From: Candidatus Falkowbacteria bacterium UBA917
GTDB taxonomy: Bacteria; Patescibacteriota; Patescibacteriia; Patescibacteriales; Patescibacteriaceae
Direction: 5' to 3'
Assembly (NCBI GenBank): GCA_002293855.1
Contig: DBEB01000027.1
Span: 1 to 5,070, forward strand
DNA length: 5,070 nucleotides
Shown here: positions 1 through 5,031 of the stretch, in pieces
How positions within the stretch are numbered: position 1 is the first letter of the stretch
How the letters are laid out: the number at the start of each line of letters is the position of its first letter
Notes under the pieces: generated by a model
What the model saw: the letters and a program-made list of their open reading frames with translations, nothing else
Told to the model about the DNA's origin: nothing
Database searches by the model: none
Position numbers and translations under genes: made by a program

Positions 1-26
1 CGTCCTATCCATTGAACGACGATTGC
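1..26 (-). tRNA. 5' part of a tRNA, probably tRNA-Arg (truncated by window edge)
   Basis: Read on the minus strand from position 26, the bases fit the first 26 positions of a tRNA. They are acceptor strand GCAATCG, then U8 and C9, D-stem GUUC pairing with GGAC, A14, a GG pair in the D-loop and A21. The anticodon lies beyond the window, so identity is inferred. The D-loop has an A straight after the GG (an A20-like base), a known tRNA-Arg identity feature, and the D-arm resembles bacterial tRNA-Arg genes. A good promoter lies just upstream at 42-70, so the gene need not depend on read-through from the membrane protein gene at 71-658. The call of a tRNA is firm; the amino acid is less certain. 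Confidence 0.75.
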
Positions 27-41
27 TTAAAGACAGAAATT

Positions 42-70
42 ACTATAATAAATAAGCTAAAAATAGTCAA
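42..70 (-). promoter_or_regulatory. Promoter for the minus-strand tRNA at 1-26
   Basis: On the minus strand a -35 box TTGACT (65-70) and a -10 box TATAGT (42-47) are separated by exactly 17 bases. Each box differs from the sigma-70 consensus by one base. Transcription would begin near position 35, about nine bases before the mature tRNA 5' end at 26. The -35 box directly abuts the TAG stop codon (71-73) of the upstream gene. Confidence 0.75.
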
Positions 71-658
71 CTAGAGCTTGAATAAACGGCCAAAATAGTC
101 AGAATTGGACTCATCAGTCCGCTCTAGGTCTTCGTCTAGATAATCCAAAAGGATCTCTCGTAACTGCACTGGGTCAGTGTCAGCGAGATAGATAGACAGC
201 CTAGGCATCAGGGAGTTTTTGTACTCTAGATAGAGCACGCGGACATTTTGAGCTGGCTTGTAGATGATAGAAAACTCTTTGAACGTCTCGTAATTATAGA
301 AGCTGCTACCGATAATCAAGCCCTCGGTCGTAACAATAATATCAATATCCAGAGGTCTTTTGCGATCATTGGTAATGACAACAAAGCTGATCAAGAGGAT
401 CAAAACGGCAAAAGTATAATCAGGACCAACTAAGAAGAAATTGCGCAGAATCGGAATCTGCACTAGAGCCTCAGGCCAGACGGTGCTAGGGATGAGCACT
501 ACAGTAAGTAGTATAGCGACAACTGAAGCAAAGATGATATACCAGCGTCGATCACGCTGATAGACTGGGTATTCGGCAATCTGCCAGTTCAAAAGTGGCC
601 GTCCGTAGGCGGCGTCATCACTCTGAGCTGAATTGAAGTTAGCGGCTTCTTGCGCCAT
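71..658 (-). CDS. Two-helix membrane protein with cytoplasmic C-terminal domain, function unknown
   Basis: This is a 195-residue protein. Residues 1-37 are polar and include a W25 to Y30 patch (WQIAEY), followed by basic RDRR. Hydrophobic helices lie at about 39-57 and 80-97. The basic segment NDRKRP at 97-102 points to a cytoplasmic C-terminal domain (98-195), which is a mix of predicted strands and helices ending in an acidic stretch and YFGRLFKL. The pattern of an N-terminal W..pEY motif, a helix pair, then a 'kPldidi' strand and a final acidic helix resembles an uncharacterised family I associate with Patescibacteria; its function is unknown. The ATG at 658 fits the promoter at 684-712, giving a leader of about 20 bases with no Shine-Dalgarno. 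The stop is TAG at 71-73, beside the -35 box of the tRNA promoter. Confidence 0.85.
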   Translation of the reverse strand: MAQEAANFNSAQSDDAAYGRPLLNWQIAEYPVYQRDRRWYIIFASVVAILLTVVLIPSTVWPEALVQIPILRNFFLVGPDYTFAVLILLISFVVITNDRKRPLDIDIIVTTEGLIIGSSFYNYETFKEFSIIYKPAQNVRVLYLEYKNSLMPRLSIYLADTDPVQLREILLDYLDEDLERTDESNSDYFGRLFKL

Positions 659-662
659 AAAG

Positions 663-691
663 TTGACAATATAGGCACTTTTTTATATAGT
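663..691 (+). promoter_or_regulatory. Promoter of tRNA-Ser
   Basis: A perfect -35 box TTGACA (663-668) is followed after 17 bases by TATAGT (686-691). Transcription would begin near 698 and give a 5' leader of about 57 bases, to be removed by RNase P. The leader can form a small stem (AGCGTC at 705-710 with GACGCT at 729-734). The -10 box overlaps that of the minus-strand promoter at 684-712, so the two may compete. Confidence 0.75.
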
Positions 692-712
692 GATTTTAAC
701 ATAGAGCGTCAA
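684..712 (-). promoter_or_regulatory. Promoter of the membrane protein gene (minus strand)
   Basis: On the minus strand TTGACG (707-712) and TATATA (684-689) are separated by 17 bases. Each differs from consensus by one base. The predicted start near 677 leaves a leader of roughly 20 bases before the ATG at 658. The -10 box overlaps the -10 box of the opposing tRNA-Ser promoter. Confidence 0.65.
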
Positions 713-754
713 AAAAACCAAGAACATAGACGCTGTTTTGTTGATAATTGATTT

Positions 755-841
755 GGAGAGGTGCCTGAGCGGTCGAAAGGGGCACCCTGCTAAGGTGTTA
801 ACGGTGAAAGCTGTTCCAGGGTTCGAATCCCTGCCTCTCCG
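755..841 (+). tRNA. tRNA-Ser, anticodon GCU (reads AGC/AGU)
   Basis: This is a complete type II tRNA of 87 bases with a long variable arm, as expected for serine. The acceptor arms GGAGAGG (755-761) and CCTCTCC (834-840) pair perfectly, followed by discriminator G841, typical of tRNA-Ser. The D-arm contains GAGCGG and the stem CCT/AGG. The anticodon loop CTGCTAA is at 787-793 with GCT at 789-791. The T-arm holds GGTTCGAATCC. The next bases are CAG, so the CCA end is not encoded and must be added enzymatically. The gene has its own promoter (663-691) and terminator (849-879). Confidence 0.97.
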
Positions 842-848
842 CAGTAAA

Positions 849-879
849 AATAAGCTAGATTAGTCTAGCTTATTTTTTT
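849..879 (+). terminator. Intrinsic terminator of tRNA-Ser
   Basis: Positions 849-859 pair perfectly with 864-874 (11 bp) around a TTAG loop. The stem runs into an unbroken T-run ending at 879. The stem is AT-rich with a GCTAGA core. An A-run at 845-850 mirrors the T-run, so it might also stop minus-strand transcription, but no minus-strand gene ends here. Confidence 0.9.
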
Positions 880-880
880 A

Positions 881-909
881 TTGCCAAAAAAGCTATTAAC
901 AAATATCAT
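881..909 (+). promoter_or_regulatory. Promoter of the DUF1428 gene
   Basis: TTGCCA (881-886) and TATCAT (904-909) are separated by 17 bases, and each differs from consensus by one base. Transcription would begin near 916, about 25 bases before the ATG at 941. The -35 box starts two bases after the T-run of the tRNA terminator. This promoter helps decide the gene start, because a possible TTG start at 881 would coincide with the -35 box itself. Confidence 0.7.
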
Positions 910-940
910 TAATGAGTTAATTAATAATCAAGCAAAAAAT

Positions 941-1330
941 ATGCCAAAATACGTAGATGGCTTTGTGCTAGTAGTGCCAAAGGATAAGACCGAAGAATAC
1001 AAAAAAATGGCTACTGAGGGACGAGAATCTTGGATGAAGCACGGCGCTCTAGAATACTACGAATGTATCGGTGATGATCTAGAAACCAAAGACATGGGTG
1101 GCATGAAGCAACTCGCCTTTACCGAACTAGCCAAGACTAGCCCAGATGAGAACGTTTGGTTTTCGTTTATCGTATTTGAATCCAAAGCCCATCGTGATGA
1201 GGTCAATGCCAAGGTCATGGCTGAGATGGACGAGAAGTATCAAGATCACCAAGACATGACCATGCCCTTTGATATGAAACGCATGGCCTATGGTGGCTTT
1301 AGTGTGGAGGTTGAAGGTACTAGTAAATAA
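941..1330 (+). CDS. DUF1428 family protein (YbaA-like)
   Basis: This is a 129-residue soluble protein matching the DUF1428 family (E. coli YbaA type). Recognisable blocks are MPKYVDGFVLVVPKDK at the N-terminus, Y/M-K-H-GALEYYEC around residues 35-43, VWFSFIVFESKAHRDEVNAK in the middle, and MPFDMKRMAYGGF near the C-terminus. The length matches the family. The family adopts a ferredoxin-like alpha/beta-barrel fold related to dimeric stress-type proteins, but its biochemical role is not established. I chose ATG 941 over the upstream in-frame TTG at 881 because family homology begins at MPKYVDG and because the promoter occupies 881-909. No Shine-Dalgarno is present; the leader is A/T-rich. It is a single-gene unit, bounded by the tRNA terminator and the hairpin at 1355-1381. 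Confidence 0.92.
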   Translation: MPKYVDGFVLVVPKDKTEEYKKMATEGRESWMKHGALEYYECIGDDLETKDMGGMKQLAFTELAKTSPDENVWFSFIVFESKAHRDEVNAKVMAEMDEKYQDHQDMTMPFDMKRMAYGGFSVEVEGTSK

Positions 1331-1354
1331 TCAGCAAACAACTAAACTGATAAC

Positions 1355-1381
1355 AAAATACACGATGAACTCGTGTATTTT
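1355..1381. terminator. Hairpin terminator between convergent genes, probably bidirectional
   Basis: Positions 1355-1365 pair perfectly with 1371-1381 (11 bp, ACACGA core) around the loop TGAAC. The outer stem is A4 on one side and T4 on the other, so a T-rich end is present for transcription from either direction. It lies between the stop of the DUF1428 gene (1330) and the stop of the DUF1801-DUF2200 gene (1393) and could end both transcripts. Confidence 0.8.
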
Positions 1382-1392
1382 ATTTACCGATC

Positions 1393-2187
1393 TTACTCAG
1401 CTCGTAAAATCTTCTCTAGCTTACACCCTTTGGCTAATTCATCCACCACTTTATCCAAGTACCGGACCTTTTTGGTTAAGGGATTTTTGATGTCTTCAAT
1501 ACGATAGCCACAAATCGTGCCGGTTATCAATTGCGCATTTTTGGGTAATTTGGCTCGCTGAAAAAACTCTGCAAAAGTCACCTTTTCCTTGGTCAACTTC
1601 TGCAAAGTCTGCTGATCAAAACCAGTCAGCCACTTGATCACTTGATCGAGCTCTGCCTTCGTCCTCCCCTTCCTCGTGACCTTGGCTAGGTAGAGCGGAT
1701 AGACAGAAGCGAAAATCATCTTGGCAAAGCGCTCATCGTGAGCACTGCTATCCATGCCTCTTGGCGCTGGCTTGACTGGAGCTACTGTAATCTTTTGTAA
1801 AACACCCTTGCTCTTGGCAATATTTTTGTAATCCCATTGGATAGTAGTTGCTTGCTTGAGCCATCTTTTGAGCTGTGTCACTTTTATCTCTTGCGCGTCT
1901 GTATAAAATATTTCAGCTGCCTTGAACTTACCCTCTGGTTTTAAACCAGACTCTTCAAAACTCTGGCCACTAAAAAACATCAGTGAGACAGTGCCATTTT
2001 TTCTAACTGAATAAGAGACAATGGGATTGTCATTTATAAACCAGACCGGACTACCGTGCCAGATTTTGGAGCTAGCTTTCTTTAGATTACTATTGATACT
2101 TGATTGTAAAAACTGACAAATTTCTCCGACTTGTTTGCTTTGTAATTTGTTGTAGGCAGAGATGGTGGTGGCAGTAGTTTTGGTCAT
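1393..2187 (-). CDS. DUF1801-DUF2200 fusion protein
   Basis: This 264-residue soluble protein carries two domains that are normally separate. Residues about 10-125 match DUF1801 (YdhG-like), with KIWHGSPVWFINDNPIVSYS at 41-60 and the FFSGQSFEESGLKPEGKFKA region at 71-90. Residues about 150-264 match DUF2200, with FASVYPLYLAKVTRKGRTKAEL starting at 159, VIKWLTGF, ICGYRIEDI and RYLDKVVDELAKG, ending in KLEKILR. The linker (126-149) is basic and Pro-rich. DUF1801 includes the Bacillus protein described as a frataxin-like iron chaperone; DUF2200 has no known role. The start ATG at 2187 lies 27 bases after the stop of the MsrAB gene, with no terminator between and no clear Shine-Dalgarno. It is probably the last gene of the operon. 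The family matches are from memory of conserved motifs, and the joint function is unknown. Confidence 0.85.
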   Translation of the reverse strand: MTKTTATTISAYNKLQSKQVGEICQFLQSSINSNLKKASSKIWHGSPVWFINDNPIVSYSVRKNGTVSLMFFSGQSFEESGLKPEGKFKAAEIFYTDAQEIKVTQLKRWLKQATTIQWDYKNIAKSKGVLQKITVAPVKPAPRGMDSSAHDERFAKMIFASVYPLYLAKVTRKGRTKAELDQVIKWLTGFDQQTLQKLTKEKVTFAEFFQRAKLPKNAQLITGTICGYRIEDIKNPLTKKVRYLDKVVDELAKGCKLEKILRAE

Positions 2188-2214
2188 AAGATAAATTATT
2201 TAAAATTACTAACG

Positions 2215-4008
2215 TTAGTTAAACAAATAGAGGTAGTCGGCATAACCTTCCTTCGCCATATCCGCCTTGGGGATAAATTTTAATGAGGCGGAATTGGTAC
2301 AAAAGCGTCGACCACCCTCCTCGACTGGCCCATCGGCAAAGACATGTCCTAGATGACCTCCGTCACTGCGGATCTCTGTCCGAGTAATTGAAAGCGACTT
2401 GTCCTCGTGCATGGTGACTGAATCATCATCAATCGTCCGCCAAAAACTTGGCCAGCCAGTACCTGAGTCGTATTTGTGAGTGCTAGAAAAAAGCGGCTTA
2501 CCTGTCACTATGTCCACATAGATGCCTTCGGCCTTATTGTCCCAGTAGGCATTGTTAAAGGGTGATTCGGTGCCGTTTTCAGCGACGACATGATAGGCTA
2601 AGGGATCTAGATTTTTTAACTTTTCAGCGATCTCTGCTTCGGTGTAATTATAATCACCGTTTTTTGATTTGGTTTGATTGGCTGTTTGCTCTGACTCTAG
2701 AAATTTAATGGCAGCGTCCTTAGCCCAAGTCTCCTCCACGAATTCAGCTCGGCCTGAGCCCGCTTTGTAACGTTCATAGTAATCAGCTGATTTTTTGTAA
2801 TAATCTTGATGATAGTCTTCGGCCCTGAAGAATGTAGTCAAGGGAAGGACAGCTGTGGCGATCGGCTTGGTGAATAGACCACTGTTTTCTAAACGTTGCT
2901 TGGCATCACGAGCCACTATCGCCTGTTCTTCGTTACTATAGAAGATGGCAGTGGTGTATTGAAAGCCCTTGTCAGCAAATTGACCAGTGGTATCAGTAGG
3001 GTCAATGTGTGACCAATACTTGTCTAGTAGCTGTTCGGTGGAAATAATACTTGGGTCATAACTGATCTGCACCGCTTCACGATGCTTCGTTGTCCCTGTG
3101 GCGACCAGTAGATAAGAGGCGTCAGCTTCTGCTCCACCAGCATAGCCAGAGACAGCGTCAATCACCCCTGGTGTTTCTTGTAAATAAGCTTCGGTACACC
3201 AAAAGCAACCACCAGCCAAGGTGATAGTCTCGTATGATCCTGTCCTAGCTGATGGTTCTGACTGAGGACTAGTCATAGGATTAAAGCGTTCTAGCAATGA
3301 ATCTTCTAATTTAATAGTAGCCCCATAACCAGAGTCCAAGATGAAGGTCTCTATTTTTTTGTCATAGCCAGTGAGGATAGCGAGACCGACAAGGATAATA
3401 AGCACACCAAAGAATTTTTTGACAGTGCTAGCTACCTGCATATGCGAAGTGATTTTGTTGACAATGCGTTGACCAAAATAAGCAATGACGAGCAAAGCTG
3501 TCGCTAAGCCTAGCGTGAAGCCCAACAGATAGACTAGACCCAATAAAAATGTAGCCGGCAAGACAGTGGCAATGATAAATAAATAGGTTGGTGAGCAGCT
3601 AGTAAAGACCGGGCCGAGTGCTAGGCCAATCAGTAAGTCACCTTGATAAGTCTTTTTTTGATAGCCTGATCCGATGGCTTGATTACTCAAGCGACTGAGC
3701 TGATTGACATAAGGCAAGCGTGTCCAGACTGACGGAAAGACTATGGCTAGACCGACACAGATCATTATGAGCCCCGAGAAGCTAGTCCAGAAAATTGGCG
3801 GAATACTGATGAAGAGCGTTGTGGCTTTGAGCAAGAGTGTGGATAGCAAGACCGAGCAAGACAAAGAACTGATCACGACAATAGCTCTTTTTGACAGTCC
3901 TCGTGATCCTTCTTCTGCAGCTCCAATGACCACTGGTAAAAATGGCAAGATACAGGGGGCGAGCACCGTAAAGACGCCCGCCAGAATTGAGATGACGAAG
4001 AAAATCAT
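2215..4008 (-). CDS. msrAB: CcdA-MsrA-MsrB fusion: membrane thiol conduit joined to methionine sulfoxide reductases A and B
   Basis: This 597-residue protein has three parts. Residues 1-215 are a CcdA/DsbD-type domain with about six helices. Cys19 lies in the APCILPFLP motif and Cys138 in GPVFTSCSP, the usual redox pair. Residues about 258-418 are MsrA, with GGCFWC (catalytic Cys268, second Cys271), GYAGG at 288-292, HIDPTD at 335-340 and FRAEDYHQDYY at 394-404. Residues about 455-597 are MsrB, with GTESPF, KYDSGTGWPSF (512-522), HLGHVF and GRRFCTNSASLKF (catalytic Cys570). Basic loops at 36-41, 97-119 and 181-198 imply both ends face outward, so the reductases should lie outside the membrane. 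MsrA and MsrB reduce the S and R forms of methionine sulfoxide. MsrB lacks the zinc CxxC pairs and the usual recycling Cys (SGTG in place of SGCG). The start is 4 bases after the thioredoxin gene, indicating a tight operon. Confidence 0.95.
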   Translation of the reverse strand: MIFFVISILAGVFTVLAPCILPFLPVVIGAAEEGSRGLSKRAIVVISSLSCSVLLSTLLLKATTLFISIPPIFWTSFSGLIMICVGLAIVFPSVWTRLPYVNQLSRLSNQAIGSGYQKKTYQGDLLIGLALGPVFTSCSPTYLFIIATVLPATFLLGLVYLLGFTLGLATALLVIAYFGQRIVNKITSHMQVASTVKKFFGVLIILVGLAILTGYDKKIETFILDSGYGATIKLEDSLLERFNPMTSPQSEPSARTGSYETITLAGGCFWCTEAYLQETPGVIDAVSGYAGGAEADASYLLVATGTTKHREAVQISYDPSIISTEQLLDKYWSHIDPTDTTGQFADKGFQYTTAIFYSNEEQAIVARDAKQRLENSGLFTKPIATAVLPLTTFFRAEDYHQDYYKKSADYYERYKAGSGRAEFVEETWAKDAAIKFLESEQTANQTKSKNGDYNYTEAEIAEKLKNLDPLAYHVVAENGTESPFNNAYWDNKAEGIYVDIVTGKPLFSSTHKYDSGTGWPSFWRTIDDDSVTMHEDKSLSITRTEIRSDGGHLGHVFADGPVEEGGRRFCTNSASLKFIPKADMAKEGYADYLYLFN

Positions 4009-4012
4009 ATTG

Positions 4013-4564
4013 TTACTGTATTGATGACAGCAAATTACTTAGCTTAGGACTGCCGCTCCACTTTTTGATCAGCTTGCCGTCTTGATCAACCTGAACAAGG
4101 GTGTGCTGATAAGTAACACCGTACTGTTGCTTGAGCTCCGCAGACTGATCATAATCAACTTTTAAAATACTCACGCCGGCAGGAATTGAATTTAGATTGG
4201 CCATGATGTCGGCATCTAGACCCTTGCAAGATGGACACCAAGAGGCATGAAAAAAGAGCACGACATCACCAGTGGCCGCTCGTGCGATCTTTTCTGGAGC
4301 ATAAGCTTCGTAAGTACCCTTGAGCATTTTATCGCCCTGATCCATGGCTGGCTTTTTTGCCATCTCGGCATTTGGCATGGAGGCTGATTCTTTGTTCATA
4401 GGCTCGTCTTTTATCATAGTTTCAGACTCTTGATTGATTGCGACGGAGTCGTTGGTTTTTTGAGCCATCATGGCATCATCCTTGGTACTCATAGAGGCAT
4501 AAACCCCGAGAGCGATAAGTACTAACACGATAACTCCGATAGTAATTCCTGTGTTCTTATTCAT
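4013..4564 (-). CDS. Membrane-anchored thioredoxin-like protein with Met-rich stalk
   Basis: This 183-residue protein has an uncleaved-looking signal anchor at 7-24 (no lipobox Cys), a low-complexity polar stalk at about 25-82, and a thioredoxin-fold domain at about 85-183. The active site is WCPSC (Cys110, Cys113) within FFHASWCPSCKGLDADI. The stalk has nine Met in residues 25-80, along with many Lys, Glu, Asp and Ala. At the place of the conserved cis-Pro of thioredoxins (Y-G-V-x-x-x-P-T) the sequence reads YGVTYQHT, giving His154 instead. The domain should lie outside the membrane, where it could carry electrons from the CcdA domain of the next gene to its MsrA/MsrB domains or to other substrates. 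ATG 4564 fits the promoter at 4596-4624 with a leader of about 25 bases. First gene of the operon; no Shine-Dalgarno. Confidence 0.9.
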   Translation of the reverse strand: MNKNTGITIGVIVLVLIALGVYASMSTKDDAMMAQKTNDSVAINQESETMIKDEPMNKESASMPNAEMAKKPAMDQGDKMLKGTYEAYAPEKIARAATGDVVLFFHASWCPSCKGLDADIMANLNSIPAGVSILKVDYDQSAELKQQYGVTYQHTLVQVDQDGKLIKKWSGSPKLSNLLSSIQ

Positions 4565-4595
4565 ATTATTGACTAATAATTATTTAATACTTGTT

Positions 4596-4624
4596 AGTAT
4601 AGCCAAAACGAAAACAAATGTAAA
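4596..4624 (-). promoter_or_regulatory. Promoter of the thioredoxin-CcdA/MsrAB-DUF1801/DUF2200 operon
   Basis: On the minus strand TTTACA (4619-4624) and TATACT (4596-4601) are separated by 17 bases. Each differs from consensus by one base. Transcription would begin near 4589, leaving about 25 bases before the ATG at 4564. The -35 box lies wholly inside one arm of the dyad at 4617-4638, which suggests control by a repressor. Confidence 0.7.
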
Positions 4625-4638
4625 GTAAACTTTACATT
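4617..4638. promoter_or_regulatory. Perfect 22-bp dyad over the -35 box: candidate operator (or weak terminator)
   Basis: AATGTAAAG (4617-4625) and its exact complement CTTTACATT (4630-4638) flank the spacer TAAA. The arm at 4617-4625 contains the -35 hexamer of the operon promoter, the usual place for a repressor site. The alternative is a stem that ends transcription of the upstream membrane protein gene. On the minus strand it is followed by an interrupted T-rich stretch, but with only two G-C pairs the stem would be weak. I cannot assign a regulator family; no regulator gene lies in the window. Confidence 0.55.
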
Positions 4639-4668
4639 AGCTTCCTTGTATAAATCAGTTGCTTCAAT

Positions 4669-5031
4669 CTAGAGATTCTTGTCGCTCCAGATACGCGTCG
4701 CGATCTTAACTACAATCATAATAATCAAAGCAAGAACCAGCCAAGGATCAACGGCATGAGTATAACCTTGGATGACGATACCTAAAGTTAATACGCCTGC
4801 GCCTGCCAAAAAAGCATTTCTGCCAGCCAGAGTCCGATGCTGACCATCACGTTCGTCAATCATGTTTTCACGCAAAATAAAACTAGCAAAGATGCCAAAC
4901 AGACCTAAAGTGATGGCGAGCATACAAATCACCACCATATCAGGCATCCAAAAATCAAAAGGATTAAGTAGCAAGACGGCAATTACAATCAAGGCCAGAG
5001 TAATAATAATTTCTTGGAGATTATTTTTCAT
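4669..5031 (-). CDS. Small four-helix membrane protein, DUF2178-like
   Basis: This 120-residue protein has hydrophobic helices at about 7-23, 30-54, 72-90 and 95-113. Between helices two and three is a charged conserved-looking segment at 54-71, with REN, MIDERD and HRTLAGR. The arrangement of a central DER motif between helix pairs resembles small DUF2178-type membrane proteins, and similar sequences are common in Patescibacteria. No catalytic role is known. Relatives in other genomes can sit beside small helix-turn-helix regulators, but any such gene would be outside this window. The ATG at 5031 has no Shine-Dalgarno, and no strong promoter is visible in 5032-5070, so it may be cotranscribed with an upstream gene. 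The stop is TAG at 4669-4671, and the next gene downstream has its own promoter. Confidence 0.75.
   Translation of the reverse strand: MKNNLQEIIITLALIVIAVLLLNPFDFWMPDMVVICMLAITLGLFGIFASFILRENMIDERDGQHRTLAGRNAFLAGAGVLTLGIVIQGYTHAVDPWLVLALIIMIVVKIATRIWSDKNL

Noticed and set aside
248..433. Plus-strand open frame of 61 codons
   Set aside because: It lies wholly opposite the membrane protein gene at 71-658, which has a coherent helix pattern and promoter; the translated frame resembles no protein.
881..940. TTG-initiated 20-residue N-terminal extension of the DUF1428 protein
   Set aside because: The TTG coincides with the -35 box of a good promoter, family homology starts at the ATG at 941, and the extension is an AT-rich translation of the leader.
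1290..1490. Plus-strand open frame of 66 codons
   Set aside because: It starts inside the DUF1428 gene, crosses the 1355-1381 terminator hairpin and runs opposite the DUF2200 domain; no protein-like pattern.
3196..3207. Selenocysteine in the MsrA active site
   Set aside because: The codons for residues 268 and 271 are TGC and TGT, ordinary cysteine; no in-frame UGA is present.
2215..4008. CcdA-MsrA-MsrB fusion as an artefact of a sequencing frameshift or missed stop
   Set aside because: The frame is open throughout, the linkers are plausible polar segments, and all three domains keep their catalytic motifs.
3743..4024. Plus-strand open frame of 93 codons
   Set aside because: It is antisense to the CcdA domain, whose motifs are clear, and has no promoter or recognisable motif.
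71..5031. Possible UGA recoding, as in some Patescibacteria, because all six genes end in TAA or TAG
   Set aside because: No gene contains an in-frame UGA and all domains are full length under the standard code; absence of UGA stops among six genes is weak evidence.
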